From: Subtercola sp.
GTDB lineage: Bacteria > Actinomycetota > Actinomycetes > Actinomycetales > Microbacteriaceae
Reading direction: 5' to 3'
Assembly: GCA_025463745.1 (NCBI GenBank)
Contig: JAODBB010000085.1
Location: forward strand, 1 to 48,055
Length of the DNA stretch: 48,055 bases
A program made the position numbers and the translations under genes. Of the stretch, positions 1 through 10,527 are shown piece by piece. The number at the start of each line of letters is the position of its first letter. Position 1 is the stretch's first letter. The notes under the pieces are model-generated. The model did no database searches, was not told the origin of the DNA, and saw only the letters and a list, made by a program, of their open reading frames with translations.

Positions 1-639
1 GCCGTGACAGAAGCCTTCGCACAGCTGCCGAAAGACGCTCATCCCGTCTACGTCGCGGTGGACTCCCACGGAGACGTCTACTCGGCAAACAGCGCTGGGA
101 ACGTTGCAAAGTTCGCATCCGACGGCAGCGTGATCGACACGAACATCATGAGCGCGCCCGGGCCGAGCAAACCCGACAACCTCATGCTGGATCCGTACGG
201 CGACATCTTCATCGCCGACGAATTCACCAACCAAATCACCGCCGTCGATCCGAGCGGTGGCGATGCCGGGATCATCGCCAGCCTTCCGACGGGCTCCCTC
301 GCGCGAGCGGAGGCGATCTCTGGCAGCATCGTCTACACGCCGGACTACGTCACGGGCGACATCCAGCGCTCCGATCTGCGACCAGCAATGTCCACCGCCG
401 GGCTGAATACCTCCATCCGGCGAGCAAGCAGAACCTCGATGGCCGTCACCGCAGACGGTTTCGAGCCCCTGTACGCAGTGAGCATGGGCTCACTTCCGCC
501 CGGTCTTGACCTCGATGCTCAGACGGGACGCATCTCCGGTTCGCCGACGACCGTCGGAACCTACACGTTCGACATCCTCACCATGAATCACTGGGGCGGC
601 TCCAGCCCACAGCACGAGGTCATCACAGTCACTCCGTGA
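1..639 (+). CDS. Secreted NHL/SMP-30-like propeller protein with C-terminal putative Ig domain (5' end outside window)
   Basis: The frame is open from base 1, so the N-terminus lies upstream; the stop is TGA at 637-639. The visible part has two blade-like repeats (VAVDSHGDVYSANSAGNVAKF, then LMLDPYGDIFIADEFTNQITAVD), typical of NHL or SMP-30-like beta-propellers. Near the C-terminus is a segment containing GSLPPGLDLDAQTGRISG with a following GSPTTVGTYTF, the hallmark of the bacterial putative-Ig (He_PIG) domain. Such proteins are normally exported and bind or display at the cell surface; no enzyme motif is visible. The exact ligand cannot be told. The stop codon lies inside a perfect hairpin that may end the transcript. 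Confidence 0.7.
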   Translation, partial: AVTEAFAQLPKDAHPVYVAVDSHGDVYSANSAGNVAKFASDGSVIDTNIMSAPGPSKPDNLMLDPYGDIFIADEFTNQITAVDPSGGDAGIIASLPTGSLARAEAISGSIVYTPDYVTGDIQRSDLRPAMSTAGLNTSIRRASRTSMAVTADGFEPLYAVSMGSLPPGLDLDAQTGRISGSPTTVGTYTFDILTMNHWGGSSPQHEVITVTP

Positions 640-646
640 TGACCTC
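616..646 (+). terminator. Perfect 11-bp hairpin spanning the stop codon
   Basis: GAGGTCATCAC (616-626) and GTGATGACCTC (636-646) are exact reverse complements with a 9-nt loop. The right arm contains the stop codon of the propeller gene. No T-run follows, as is common for actinobacterial terminators. It may serve both this gene and the convergent small membrane gene ending at 705. Confidence 0.5.
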
Positions 647-684
647 GCCCGCGTAGAAAATGGGCCACAGCAGCATTAGCCAAT

Positions 685-726
685 TACAGAAGCACTAGCG
701 TCGCCTACAGAAGCACTAGCGTCGCC
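685..726. repeat. 21-bp exact tandem duplication covering a gene's 3' end
   Basis: Bases 685-705 and 706-726 are identical. On the minus strand each copy encodes the last six residues ATLVLL plus a stop codon, so the end of the small membrane gene is present twice, first with TAG and then with TAA. Confidence 0.95.
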
Positions 727-953
727 GCGGCCAGAATCACCATCGCGCCCGCGATGCTCGCCGCGACCCTGTCGACGAAGCCTTCCGGCCTGCTCAGACC
801 GAGTTGCACCACGAAGGTCAGAATCACGATGACTCCCAGCACGACGGGCAGCATCACGAAGTATTGGCCGGCGTGCGAGAGCACACCCACCAAGACGGCG
901 CCCACGGCAGCCAGCAGCCAGATCGGCGTCACGCTTTTGATGAGCAGGTTCAC
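705..953 (-). CDS. Small two/three-helix membrane protein, hypothetical
   Basis: The 82-residue product starts [18 protein letters not shown] and is nearly all hydrophobic. Helices are likely at about residues 10-27, 31-52 and 65-81, with a short polar stretch [12 protein letters not shown] between the last two. No family motif is recognised. It is transcribed divergently from glnR, and its start sits about 75 bp from glnR's, so the two promoters share the interval 954-1029. Its stop codon lies in a 21-bp tandem duplication, so read-through of the first stop would add only six more residues. Membrane location is a confident call; function is unknown. Confidence 0.65.
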   Translation of the reverse strand: MNLLIKSVTPIWLLAAVGAVLVGVLSHAGQYFVMLPVVLGVIVILTFVVQLGLSRPEGFVDRVAASIAGAMVILAAATLVLL

Positions 954-1029
954 ACGCCCATTCTGCCCTGTCGACGGGCACCAAGGTCAAACCGCTAGTA
1001 TTACGGCAAGCATTATCTGGAGGATCTCT

Positions 1030-1722
1030 GTGGCGCAGTTGTTGATCCTGACCTCTGCGGTCGACAAAGAGGTTCTTCCTGCGCTCTCGCTGCTGAGTCA
1101 CCGCACCCGGCACATTCCGGCCGAAGCCTCGCAATTGGTGAACACGCCCAATTGCGATCTGATCTTCATCGACGCCCGCCGTGACCTCGCCAGCGCCCGT
1201 TCGCTCTGCAAAATCTTGAAGACCACGGGCATCGGGGTTCCGATCGTGCTGGTGCTGACCGAAGGCGGGCTCACTGCAGTGAGCGCCGAATGGGGCGCGG
1301 CCGACGTGGTGCTCGAAACAGCCGGTCCGGCAGAGGTCGACACGCGCATCCGCCTCGCCATCGGCCGACAGGTGCAAGAACAGTCGTCGTCGAAGATCCA
1401 GGCGTCGGGCGTCGTCATCGATGAGGCCAGCTATTCGGCCCGCGTGCACGGCCGCCCGCTCGACCTCACCTTCAAAGAGTTCGAGTTGCTGCGCTTCTTC
1501 GCACTCAACCCGTCACGGGTGTTCACTCGCGAGCAGTTGCTCAGTGAGGTGTGGGGGTACGACTACTTCGGCGGCACCAGAACCGTCGATGTGCACGTGA
1601 GGCGTCTGCGCGCCAAGCTGGGCGACCTCGAGTCGCTCATCGGCACGGTGCGCAACGTCGGCTACCGCTTCAACTTCTTCGAAGACGAGAATGACCGACT
1701 CACTCAAGCTCGAAACGCTTAG
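1030..1722 (+). CDS. glnR: GlnR-type orphan OmpR-family response regulator
   Basis: GTG start at 1030 with GGAGGA at 1019-1024; 230 residues. The N-terminal receiver-like domain (about 1-115) has a conserved Asp at about residue 48 (FIDAR) but lacks the full acidic pocket. The C-terminal winged helix (about 125-215) carries [47 protein letters not shown] and [11 protein letters not shown]. This pattern, together with mshD immediately downstream, matches actinobacterial GlnR, the global regulator of nitrogen genes (ammonium uptake, glutamine synthetase) that acts without a known partner kinase. An open frame extends upstream to 754 but lies over the divergent gene and has no ribosome site. A PhoP-like paralogue is the main alternative. 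Confidence 0.85.
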   Translation: MAQLLILTSAVDKEVLPALSLLSHRTRHIPAEASQLVNTPNCDLIFIDARRDLASARSLCKILKTTGIGVPIVLVLTEGGLTAVSAEWGAADVVLETAGPAEVDTRIRLAIGRQVQEQSSSKIQASGVVIDEASYSARVHGRPLDLTFKEFELLRFFALNPSRVFTREQLLSEVWGYDYFGGTRTVDVHVRRLRAKLGDLESLIGTVRNVGYRFNFFEDENDRLTQARNA

Positions 1723-2653
1723 GGCTGGCAACAGCGAGGCGCTATTGGCGTCGCGCGGCTATCGCGACCTCGTGGCGCTGACCGAATCTGCCCAGGCCGC
1801 CGACAGCCAACCGCCCTTCAACGATCAGACGCTGGTGGATGCCCGGGCCGGCCGCTGCGTGTTCAGCCTGGTCTACAGCGGCGAGACTCTGGCCGGTGCC
1901 GCGGTGGTGAACGGCGATACGCTCGAGCTCGTCGTCGATCCGGCGCTGCGCGGCCGCGGATACGGCCTGGCCGTGACGCGTCACATGCTCGACGAAGAAA
2001 AACTGATCTCGCGGCATCAACCTCATGTCTCCTACCTCTCGCGTCTGCTCGAGCCGTTTCAGAGCGACATTCCCGTGGCGATTCCCACCCTCGCCTGGTC
2101 GCACGGCGATCACCCCGCGGCCCGCGCGCTTGCAGAGCGTTTCGGGTTTCACGCGGCCCGTCGCCTTCTGCAACTGCGCATGCCGCTCTCCGGCACGTAC
2201 CTCACGACCGAACCGAGCGGGGTTACGATCGACAGCTTCGTACCCGGCGCCGACGATGACGCGTGGGTGGCCCTCAATGCGCGAGTGTTCGCCGGGCATC
2301 CCGAGCAGGGGCGGCTCACCGTCGACGACCTGCATGCGCGTATGGCGGAGACATGGTTCGACGCCGACGACTTTCTTGTCGCGCGAGACTCCGGCGGCGC
2401 CATGATCGGCTACAACTGGCTGAAAATCGAACCCGCACCCGAACCCGGCGAGATCTATGTGATCGGCGTCGACCGCGAACATGCCGGAATGGGGCTCGGC
2501 CGCGCTCTCATGCAGCGCGGTCTGGCGCGTCTGACGGCTCGCGGATGCACGAGCGCCGCCCTCTACGTCGAAGAAGACAACTCCCCCGCTGTTCCGCTCT
2601 ACCGCAGCCTCGGCTTCACCGATTACACCGTCGACGTGCAATACGCCCGCTAG
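1691..2653 (+). CDS. mshD: Mycothiol synthase (tandem GNAT acetyltransferase)
   Basis: 320 residues, the family's usual length. It catalyses the last step of mycothiol synthesis, acetylation of Cys-GlcN-Ins by acetyl-CoA in the cytoplasm. Two GNAT domains are visible. The N-terminal one has [21 protein letters not shown] (about 78-98), and the C-terminal one has [20 protein letters not shown] (about 250-270), followed by [19 protein letters not shown]. The ATG at 1691 lies inside the 3' end of glnR, so the genes overlap by 32 bp and are probably co-translated. The glnR-mshD order is conserved in mycobacteria. It places this organism among mycothiol-using actinobacteria. Confidence 0.92.
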   Translation: MTDSLKLETLRAGNSEALLASRGYRDLVALTESAQAADSQPPFNDQTLVDARAGRCVFSLVYSGETLAGAAVVNGDTLELVVDPALRGRGYGLAVTRHMLDEEKLISRHQPHVSYLSRLLEPFQSDIPVAIPTLAWSHGDHPAARALAERFGFHAARRLLQLRMPLSGTYLTTEPSGVTIDSFVPGADDDAWVALNARVFAGHPEQGRLTVDDLHARMAETWFDADDFLVARDSGGAMIGYNWLKIEPAPEPGEIYVIGVDREHAGMGLGRALMQRGLARLTARGCTSAALYVEEDNSPAVPLYRSLGFTDYTVDVQYAR

Positions 2654-2750
2654 GGTGCTGCCCAGCCCACTCCGTAAGACCACAGCGCACCAGGCCTCGT
2701 TCATCCGGCGTTTACTCTCACCAGCCCCTCACGAGTGACATGATGATGGG

Positions 2751-4931
2751 ATGGACGGCGACAACATCACCATGGACGCAGGGGTCGGCAGCGACTACCT
2801 CGACGACGACTTCGAAATCATCGAAGACCCGAACGACCCGGCGCTGCCGGAAGGCCGTTACCTCGATCGCGAATTGAGCTGGCTCGCCTTCAACCGTCGT
2901 GTGCTCGAACTGGCCGAAGACCCATCGCTGCCCGTGCTCGAGCGAGCCAACTTCCTGGCGATCTTCTCGAGCAACCTCGACGAGTTCTTCATGGTTCGTG
3001 TCGCCGGGCTGAAACGCCGCATCCTGACCGGCCTCGCTGTGCCGACCAACGTGGGGCGCGGCCCGCAGGAGGTGCTCGACGACATTTCGCTCGTGGTACA
3101 CGAGCTTCAAGAGCGCCATGCTCGTGCCTACCAGGTACTGGTCAAGCCCGCGCTCGATGAGGCGGGCATCCACATCGTCACCTGGGATTCACTCGATCAG
3201 ACCGAGCAAGACCGGCTGACCGAAGTGTTCAGCGAAGAGATCTTTCCCGTACTCATGCCGCTGGCGGTCGACCCCGCGCATCCATTCCCCTACATCTCGG
3301 GCCTGTCGCTGAACCTCTCGGTTCGGGTGCGCAACCCGAAATCCGACCGCCAGGAATTCGCACGCCTGAAGGTGCCGCAGGTGCTGCCGCGGTTCGTGCG
3401 GGTGAGCCCCAGAGACCGCAGCAGAGACGTTCGTTTCATCAGCCTCGAAGACCTCATCGCCAATCATCTCGGCCACCTGTTTCCTGGCATGGAGGTGCTC
3501 GAGCACCACGTGTTCAGAGTCACCCGCAACGAAGACGTCGAAATCGAAGAAGACGACACCGAGAGCATCATCCAGGCGCTCGAGAAAGAGCTGCTGAAGC
3601 GCAGGTTCGGCCCGCCCATCCGGCTCGAGATCACCGACGACATGGATGATGTGACCCTCGGTCTCATCGTTCGTGAACTCGATGTCACCGAACAAGAGGT
3701 GTATCGGCTGCCCGCACCTCTCGACCTGGGCGGCCTGTTCGAGCTGAGCAAAATCGATCGGCCCGAACTGAAATACCCGAAGCACGTGCCCACGACGAAC
3801 GTTTACCTGCTGCCGCCGGAGCCGAACGCCCGCCCTGACATCTTCAAGGCGATCGCCCGGCAAGACATTCTGGTTCACCACCCCTACGAGAGCTTCGCGA
3901 CCAGCGTGCAGGCGTTTCTCGAGCAGGCGGCCGCCGACCCCGACGTGCTGGCCATCAAGCAGACCCTCTACCGCACCAGCGGCGACAGCCCGATCGTCGA
4001 GGCACTCATCGACGCGGACGAGTCTGGCAAACAGGTGCTCGCTCTCGTCGAGATCAAGGCGCGCTTCGACGAACAGGCGAACATCACGTGGGCGCGCAAG
4101 CTCGAAAAGGCGGGCGTGCACGTCGTCTACGGCCTGGTCGGCCTGAAAACGCACTGCAAACTCGCGCTCGTCGTACGCCGCGAAAAGGGCAAACTCAAGC
4201 ACTACAGCCACATCGGCACCGGCAACTACAACCCGAAGACCTCGCGCATCTACGAAGACTTCGGGCTGTTCACCACCGACGATCAAGTGGGCAAAGACCT
4301 GACCCGGCTTTTCAACGAGCTCTCGGGGTACGCCATCGAGAAGAAGTTCAAACGACTCCTTGTCGCACCGCTGCACCTGCGCAAGGGGCTGCTCAAGCGG
4401 ATTGCTCAAGAGGCGGCGAATGCCCAGGCAGGCCTGCCCTCCGGCATCAAGATCAAACTCAACTCGATCGTCGACGAGGCCATCATCGATGGACTCTATC
4501 GAGCGAGCCAGGCAGGCGTGCCCATCGACATCTGGGTGCGCGGCATCTGCGGCATCAAGCCGGGTGTTCCCGGCCTCAGCGAGTCGATTCGAGTGAGGTC
4601 GATTCTCGGCAGATACCTCGAACATTCGCGCATCTTCAGCTTCGAGAACAACGGCGACCCGCAGATCTTCATGGGCAGCGCTGACATGATGCACCGCAAC
4701 CTCGATCGCCGCATTGAAGCGCTCGTTCGCCTGACGGCACCCGATCACCTGAAAGAAGTGACCTCGCTGTTCGACCTCGCCATGTCGGGCACCGTGATGG
4801 CGTGGTGGCTCGACAGCGACGGAGGATGGACGAGACACACCGAGAACGAAGCAGGAGAGAAGCTCATCGATCTGCAAGACCGGCTGTACTACCTCACCTC
4901 CCGCCGGAAGCGGCCGGGAATCCTTCGTTGA
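2751..4931 (+). CDS. ppk: Polyphosphate kinase 1
   Basis: 726 residues; makes and degrades inorganic polyphosphate using ATP/ADP. The N-domain begins [19 protein letters not shown] (about 38-56), followed by the [14 protein letters not shown] head region. The two catalytic histidines are seen: the phospho-acceptor in [11 protein letters not shown] (His468) and the second in [12 protein letters not shown] (His625). [20 protein letters not shown] is the signature between them. ATG at 2751 gives a 30-residue acidic N-extension; a second ATG at 2775 is possible. The downstream Nudix gene starts in its stop codon, a ppk-mutT1 pairing also seen in mycobacteria. The pst operon follows, so polyphosphate storage and phosphate uptake sit together. 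Confidence 0.96.
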   Translation: MDGDNITMDAGVGSDYLDDDFEIIEDPNDPALPEGRYLDRELSWLAFNRRVLELAEDPSLPVLERANFLAIFSSNLDEFFMVRVAGLKRRILTGLAVPTNVGRGPQEVLDDISLVVHELQERHARAYQVLVKPALDEAGIHIVTWDSLDQTEQDRLTEVFSEEIFPVLMPLAVDPAHPFPYISGLSLNLSVRVRNPKSDRQEFARLKVPQVLPRFVRVSPRDRSRDVRFISLEDLIANHLGHLFPGMEVLEHHVFRVTRNEDVEIEEDDTESIIQALEKELLKRRFGPPIRLEITDDMDDVTLGLIVRELDVTEQEVYRLPAPLDLGGLFELSKIDRPELKYPKHVPTTNVYLLPPEPNARPDIFKAIARQDILVHHPYESFATSVQAFLEQAAADPDVLAIKQTLYRTSGDSPIVEALIDADESGKQVLALVEIKARFDEQANITWARKLEKAGVHVVYGLVGLKTHCKLALVVRREKGKLKHYSHIGTGNYNPKTSRIYEDFGLFTTDDQVGKDLTRLFNELSGYAIEKKFKRLLVAPLHLRKGLLKRIAQEAANAQAGLPSGIKIKLNSIVDEAIIDGLYRASQAGVPIDIWVRGICGIKPGVPGLSESIRVRSILGRYLEHSRIFSFENNGDPQIFMGSADMMHRNLDRRIEALVRLTAPDHLKEVTSLFDLAMSGTVMAWWLDSDGGWTRHTENEAGEKLIDLQDRLYYLTSRRKRPGILR

Positions 4932-5863
4932 CCATTTACGCCGCGGGGGCGGTTTGCTGGCGAGTGATCGGCGGCAAAGTACGAATTCTGGTCATTCACC
5001 GAGCCCAACGAAACGACGTCTCTCTGCCGAAGGGCAAAGTAGAGGCGGGCGAAACGCTGCCCGAAACGGCCGTACGTGAGGTGCTCGAAGAAACCGGGCT
5101 CGCCATCGACCTCGGCGTGCCGCTCGGGGTCACGAGCTACACGATGCCGAACAATCGCGACAAGGTCGTGTACTACTGGGCCGCCGAGGTGACCCCGGAG
5201 TCGTCCGCAGCGACGAATTTCGCGCCGAGCGAAGAGGTCGCGGGTTTCGAGTGGATGTCGCTGCGCAAGGCCAAGAAAACGCTGAGCTACGAGCGCGATG
5301 TCGAAGTGCTCGAACGTTTTCAGCTGCTCGTCGACCAAGGCGTCTTGCGCACATTCGCGCTGATCGCCTTGCGGCACGCGAAAACCATTCCGGGCAACGA
5401 ATTCGACGGCCCGGATGCCCTGCGAACGCTCACGCACCGTGGGCGCACCGAGGCGAACGTCATCGTTCCCTCACTTCGGGCGTACGGCCCCGAAGTGCTG
5501 ATCACGAGCACGGCCAAGCGTTGCGTCGAAACCGTGACCCCCTTCTCGGAAGCCGCGGAAGTTCGCATCCGTAAGACCCCGCTCATCAGCCAGGATGCGT
5601 TCGAGGACGGCTCGGCAGACGTACGGCACGTTGTGGCGAAGCGCGTGCGCAAACTCACCAGCGCCATACTCTGCTCGCATGGACCTGTGCTGCCCGAAAT
5701 CGTGCGTGAGATCGGCCTTGCCGCCGGCGGCACCCGGCAGGCGTCACTGAGCCGTGCGGGCGATCTGCCGGTTGCCGGATTCTCGGTGCTGCATCTGTCG
5801 CTCGATCAGCCGGGCTCTGGCATCATCGCCATCGAGACACACGTGCGTCAGCTTTCGCTTTGA
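4928..5863 (+). CDS. mutT1: MutT1-like Nudix hydrolase fused to histidine phosphatase
   Basis: The likely start is TTG at 4928, overlapping the ppk stop (TTGA); 311 residues. The N-terminal Nudix domain has the complete box G36-x5-E42-x7-R50-E51-V-x-E54-E55-x-G57. The C-terminal half is a phosphoglycerate-mutase/histidine-phosphatase domain beginning [13 protein letters not shown] at about residue 147; SHG near [10 protein letters not shown] supplies the second histidine region. Mycobacterial MutT1 has the same two-domain plan, the same ppk neighbour, and removes 8-oxo-(d)GTP and related nucleotides or diadenosine polyphosphates; the exact substrate here is inferred. Translational coupling to ppk is likely. 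Confidence 0.85.
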   Translation: MTIYAAGAVCWRVIGGKVRILVIHRAQRNDVSLPKGKVEAGETLPETAVREVLEETGLAIDLGVPLGVTSYTMPNNRDKVVYYWAAEVTPESSAATNFAPSEEVAGFEWMSLRKAKKTLSYERDVEVLERFQLLVDQGVLRTFALIALRHAKTIPGNEFDGPDALRTLTHRGRTEANVIVPSLRAYGPEVLITSTAKRCVETVTPFSEAAEVRIRKTPLISQDAFEDGSADVRHVVAKRVRKLTSAILCSHGPVLPEIVREIGLAAGGTRQASLSRAGDLPVAGFSVLHLSLDQPGSGIIAIETHVRQLSL

Positions 5864-5882
5864 CCCCTGATTGTCGCTTCTC

Positions 5883-5935
5883 GTTTACCTCGTGTTCACC
5901 ACGTGGGGGGAACGTGGTTAAGACTGCGGTTTACC
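5883..5935 (+). promoter_or_regulatory. PHO-box-like PhoP binding region upstream of pstS
   Basis: GTTTACC (5883-5889) and GTTCACC (5894-5900) are direct repeats exactly 11 nt apart, the spacing and sequence of actinobacterial PhoP direct-repeat units. A third GTTTACC lies at 5929-5935, and a weaker GTTAAGA at 5917-5923. This is about 90-140 bp upstream of the pstS start, the expected place for phosphate-starvation activation. Confidence 0.75.
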
Positions 5936-6023
5936 TTCGTGGAGGGCCTGCACCGGCCTGCCAGCACTTGCGCCCGATTCTTTTTCTGCAGTGCTGATGA
6001 CTACCCCAATTGAAGGGAACACA

Positions 6024-7148
6024 GTGAAGTTCAAAAATGTAGCTGCGACAGGAGCCGTTTTCGTTGCGGCAGCCCTCGCGCTCTCCGCGTGTGCGTCGAG
6101 CACGACCGGATCGAGCACCACGGCCTCAACCGCAAGCGCGTCTGCCACCGCCGCCGCCGTCGTGTCGACTCCCGACGCCAGCCTCACCGGCACCATCACC
6201 GCCGGTGGCTCCAGCGCCCAGGCCAACGCCGAGACGGCATGGACCGCGGCATACACCTCTCAGGTCAAGGGTGTCACCGTGAACTACGACAAGTCGCAGG
6301 GTTCGGGCGGTGGCGTCACCAACTGGCTCGCCGGCAGCTACGACTTCGCGGGCAGCGACGCGCCCCTCACGGCCGCTCAGCAGACCAGCTCGCAGGCGAA
6401 CTGCGGCACCGGTGGCTCGCTCAACCTCCCCGTCTACCTCGACGGTGTTGCCCTCATCTACAACCTCCCCGGCGTGACGACACTGAACCTGTCGACCAAC
6501 ACCATCGCCAACATCTTCGCTCTGAAGATCACCACCTGGAACGACCCGGCGATTGCGGCCGACAACCCCGGCGTTACCCTTCCGACCTCGGCCATCACAA
6601 CTGTGACGCGCTCTGACGGATCGGGCACCACCCAGAACTTCGCCAACTTCCTCAGTGCAACCGCGCCGTCGATCTGGACCTACCCGGCCACGAACACCTG
6701 GCCGATCGCCGGAACCAGTGCGCAGAAGGGTGGCGCGGGCGTCGTTCAGGCCGTGGGCGCCGGAGCCGGCACCATCGGTTACGCCGACCACAGTGCCATC
6801 GGCACCGCGACCGCCGCGACCGTCAACAAGGTCGCCTTCAGCCAGGCTGGCGCGACCGCAGCATTCGCCGCGGGTGCAACCACCGTTCCGACCACGACCG
6901 GTGACCTGTCGCAGAAGTTCGACTACACCAAGCTGACCGGCCCGAGCATCTACCCGATTCCGCTGCTTTCGTACCAGATCGTCTGCACGACGTTCAAAGA
7001 CCCCGCACAGGCCGCTCTGACCAAGTCGTACGTCGGCTACGTCGCCTCGACCCAGGGTCAGCAGATCGCCGCGAAGAACGCCGGATCGGCTCAGGTTCCC
7101 GACTCGATGCTGACGCAGATTCAGACCTCGCTTGCGACGGTCAAGTAG
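6024..7148 (+). CDS. pstS: Phosphate ABC transporter substrate-binding lipoprotein
   Basis: The likely start is GTG at 6024 after GAAGGGA (6012-6018); 374 residues. The signal sequence ends in the lipobox LSAC with Cys23 as lipid site. The mature protein opens with a Ser/Thr/Ala linker, then LTGTITAGGSSAQANAETAW and a phosphate-loop-like KSQGSGGGVTNW. FAGSDAPLT, NLPVYLDGVALIYNLPG and VTRSDGSGTTQNF are typical PstS signatures. It captures phosphate outside the membrane and passes it to PstC/PstA. It is the first gene of pstSCAB and lies directly behind PHO boxes. Confidence 0.95.
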   Translation: MKFKNVAATGAVFVAAALALSACASSTTGSSTTASTASASATAAAVVSTPDASLTGTITAGGSSAQANAETAWTAAYTSQVKGVTVNYDKSQGSGGGVTNWLAGSYDFAGSDAPLTAAQQTSSQANCGTGGSLNLPVYLDGVALIYNLPGVTTLNLSTNTIANIFALKITTWNDPAIAADNPGVTLPTSAITTVTRSDGSGTTQNFANFLSATAPSIWTYPATNTWPIAGTSAQKGGAGVVQAVGAGAGTIGYADHSAIGTATAATVNKVAFSQAGATAAFAAGATTVPTTTGDLSQKFDYTKLTGPSIYPIPLLSYQIVCTTFKDPAQAALTKSYVGYVASTQGQQIAAKNAGSAQVPDSMLTQIQTSLATVK

Positions 7149-7210
7149 TAGTAGTTTGATCTATCGGTCTTTCGCGCATCGAACCGTACGAACTCTCAAG
7201 AAAGAACGCT

Positions 7211-8431
7211 GTGAGCGACAAAACTTCAGTGCAATCTGCTCCCACGAGCTCGTCGGGGTCGTCAGCGAAGACCACCGGTAACACCCCGCTTGGTGGCGGA
7301 GGGTCGAAAGACTCCGCCGCCACCAAGCGTTCCACCCGGGTTCGCCCGGGTGACTTCATCTTCAAAGGTCTGAGCACCGGTTCAGCCGTGCTCATCATGG
7401 TCATTCTGGCCGGTGTCGCCCTCTTTCTCATCATCTCCGCCATCCCCGCTATCACCGCGGACTGGTCGACGAACGACCAGCTGAATACCGGCCCCACCGC
7501 CGCTTTCCCGAACTTCTGGGCCTACGTCGGCCCGCTCATCTGGGGCACGCTCTGGTCTGCCGCCATCGCACTGCTCTTCGGCGCCCCGATCGGCATCGGC
7601 ATCGCCCTGTTCATCTCGCACTATGCGCCGAGGCGGCTGGCGAGCATCCTCGGCTACCTGGTCGACCTGCTGGCCGCCGTGCCCTCGATCGTCTTCGGCC
7701 TCTGGGGCATCATCGTCATTCGGCCCTTCCTGCTTCCGCTTTCTGACTGGCTGAGCGCCAACCTCGGCTGGATTCCGCTCTTCGGCGGCGCCGTCACCAC
7801 CACCGGTTCGACGATTCTCGCCGGTGCGCTCGTGCTGGCCGTCATGATTCTGCCCATCATCACCTCGATCTCGCGCGAGATCTTCCTGCAGACACCGCGG
7901 TTGCACGAAGAGGCGGCGCTCGCCCTCGGTGCGACACGCTGGGAGATGATCCGCCTCTCGGTCTTCCCCTACGCGAAGTCGGGCATCGTCAGCGCTACTC
8001 TGCTCGGCCTCGGGCGAGCTCTCGGTGAGACGATGGCCATCGCGCTGATCATCTCGCCGGCCATCCTCGTGTCGGTTCGCCTCATCACCGAGGGTCAGAA
8101 CTCGCAGACCATCGCCGCCAACATCGCCCTGAACTTTCCGATCGCCACGACGCTGCAGCGCGACGCTCTCATCGGCACCGGCCTCATGCTGTTCGTGATC
8201 TCACTGCTGGTGAACTCGATCGCCCGCTTCATCGTCAGCGGGGGCAGCGGCAAACGCAAGAAGAGCAAGGGCAACGGCAAACCCTCCATGCCCGGCCCGC
8301 TGAGCCAGGTTCCCACCGGCGACGCCGCAACCGTGCTCGCGATGGATGCTGTGGGTCGGTCTGGCAGGGCAGGCGTCGTCGACACCGAGGGCCACATTTC
8401 AGAGGACGACATCGAAGGAGCCGGAAAGTGA
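7211..8431 (+). CDS. pstC: Phosphate ABC transporter permease PstC
   Basis: GTG start at 7211; 406 residues. A cytoplasmic tail of about 50 residues precedes six predicted helices. The binding-protein-dependent transport (EAA) loop is seen as EEAALALGATRWEMIRLSVFPYAKSGI, followed by LGRALGETMAIALI. The C-terminus has a polar extension (GSGKRKKSKGNGKP onward) of about 65 residues, longer than in many PstC proteins. It forms the inner-membrane channel with PstA. The stop overlaps the pstA start by 4 bp (GTGA), so the two are translationally coupled. Confidence 0.94.
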   Translation: MSDKTSVQSAPTSSSGSSAKTTGNTPLGGGGSKDSAATKRSTRVRPGDFIFKGLSTGSAVLIMVILAGVALFLIISAIPAITADWSTNDQLNTGPTAAFPNFWAYVGPLIWGTLWSAAIALLFGAPIGIGIALFISHYAPRRLASILGYLVDLLAAVPSIVFGLWGIIVIRPFLLPLSDWLSANLGWIPLFGGAVTTTGSTILAGALVLAVMILPIITSISREIFLQTPRLHEEAALALGATRWEMIRLSVFPYAKSGIVSATLLGLGRALGETMAIALIISPAILVSVRLITEGQNSQTIAANIALNFPIATTLQRDALIGTGLMLFVISLLVNSIARFIVSGGSGKRKKSKGNGKPSMPGPLSQVPTGDAATVLAMDAVGRSGRAGVVDTEGHISEDDIEGAGK

Positions 8432-9528
8432 GCGTCTTGAGCCCGCGCGTCAAGCCCACCGGGCCGGTCGCCAACTCTCTGACCACGGGTCAGCTGCCCC
8501 GCTTCGCCGAACTCTACGTTCTCGGCGGGTCGGCCATCGTCACCGCGCTCATCATGCTGCTGGTGGGGTTCACTCTGGTGGGCTGGCTCGTGCTCACCGC
8601 CGTCATCTACCTGGTCGCCCTCGGCATCCTCTCGGCGGTCGTTGAAAACCGCCGAAAGGCCACCGACCGACTGGTGCGCGGCCTTGTCACCGTGGCGTTC
8701 CTGCTCGCGCTGATTCCGCTCGTCTCCACTCTCGCAACGGTCATCGCGCAGGGAGCCAGCGAGATCAGCTGGAGTTACATCACCTCGGTAGGCGCCTCGA
8801 CGTTCGACCCGGACACTCTGACGGTCACGCAGACGCCGGGGGCCTTGCAGGCCATCGTCGGCACGCTCATCATCACCGGCATCGCCGCACTCATCTCCGT
8901 ACCGATCGGGTTGTTCACCTCGATCTATCTCGTCGAGTACGCGCAGCCGAAACAGTGGCTCGCCCGAACGGTCACGTTCTTGGTCGACGTCATGACGGGC
9001 ATCCCGTCGATCGTCGCCGGTCTGTTCGCATTCTCACTGTTCTCGATCATCGTCGGCCCGAAGGCCTTCAGCGGCTTTTCGGCCTCTGTCGCGTTGTCGG
9101 TGCTGATGATTCCGACGGTGGTTCGGGCCTGTGAAGAGATGCTGCGGCTCGTGCCGGGCGACCTGCGCGAGGCATCCTTCGCCCTCGGCGTGTCGAAGTT
9201 CGCGACCATCGTGAAGATCGTGCTGCCGACGGCGATCGCCGGCCTCATCACGGGCATCATGCTCGCCGTCGCCCGCATCATCGGTGAGACGGCGCCGATC
9301 TTCTTGGCCGCGAGCTTCACTGACAACTTCAATGCCAATCCGTTCGACGGGCCGATGCAGACTCTGCCCGTGCTCGCCTACACCGGTTATGCGTTCCCTG
9401 GCAAAGACATTGCGGCATCCAACGCGTCGGCCTGGGGCGCCGCCCTGCTGCTGGTGCTTCTCGTGGTGATTCTGAACCTCATCGCCCGCATCATCGCCAA
9501 GATCTTCGCCCCGAAGGGCATGCGCTAG
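8428..9528 (+). CDS. pstA: Phosphate ABC transporter permease PstA
   Basis: GTG start at 8428 in the pstC stop; 366 residues. Two extra N-terminal hydrophobic stretches (about 32-72) precede the usual six-helix permease core. The EAA loop reads [31 protein letters not shown], followed by [27 protein letters not shown] is a further PstA signature. It pairs with PstC in the phosphate channel. The spacing to pstB is about 55 bp. Confidence 0.94.
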   Translation: MSVLSPRVKPTGPVANSLTTGQLPRFAELYVLGGSAIVTALIMLLVGFTLVGWLVLTAVIYLVALGILSAVVENRRKATDRLVRGLVTVAFLLALIPLVSTLATVIAQGASEISWSYITSVGASTFDPDTLTVTQTPGALQAIVGTLIITGIAALISVPIGLFTSIYLVEYAQPKQWLARTVTFLVDVMTGIPSIVAGLFAFSLFSIIVGPKAFSGFSASVALSVLMIPTVVRACEEMLRLVPGDLREASFALGVSKFATIVKIVLPTAIAGLITGIMLAVARIIGETAPIFLAASFTDNFNANPFDGPMQTLPVLAYTGYAFPGKDIAASNASAWGAALLLVLLVVILNLIARIIAKIFAPKGMR

Positions 9529-9583
9529 ACGCGCGGCCCCACACCCCTCGTCTCCACACCCGAACTTACGCAAAAGGAACCAC

Positions 9584-10363
<780 letters not shown>

Positions 10364-10380
10364 ACCTGCACTCTGCTGTT

Positions 10381-10400
10381 CGCCGCGCTGACACGCGGCG
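10381..10400. terminator. Short GC-rich hairpin after pstB
   Basis: CGCCGCG (10381-10387) and CGCGGCG (10394-10400) form a perfect 7-bp stem with a 6-nt loop, 18 bp beyond the pstB stop. It is the first of two tandem hairpins in the convergent gap. Confidence 0.5.
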
Positions 10401-10405
10401 TCACT

Positions 10406-10469
10406 GGCTCGCCGTTGCGCAAAAGCACCTCGACAACGAGTTCGAGGTGCTTTTGCGCAACGGCGAGCC
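10406..10469. terminator. Perfect 28-bp inverted repeat with 8-nt loop
   Basis: Arms 10406-10433 and 10442-10469 are exact reverse complements; the loop is CAACGAGT. Each arm contains the palindrome TTGCGCAA. It lies between the convergent pstB and the RskA-like gene, so a bidirectional terminator is the simplest role. A stem this long and perfect could also be a dispersed intergenic repeat or a MITE-like remnant. No T-run is present on either side. Confidence 0.8.
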
Positions 10470-10527
10470 GTGTTGGTTCCAGCGCGGCGAGCGGAGGGCG
10501 CGGGGGGGGGCGGAGGGGCGGTGCCGG

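Noticed and set aside
754-1029. Longer GlnR N-terminus
   Set aside because: It would overlap the divergent membrane gene and lacks a ribosome site; GTG 1030 has GGAGGA and matches family length.
3189-4877. Long open frame antisense to ppk
   Set aside because: It follows the high-GC codon pattern of ppk on the opposite strand and shows no family motif; ppk has full catalytic motifs.
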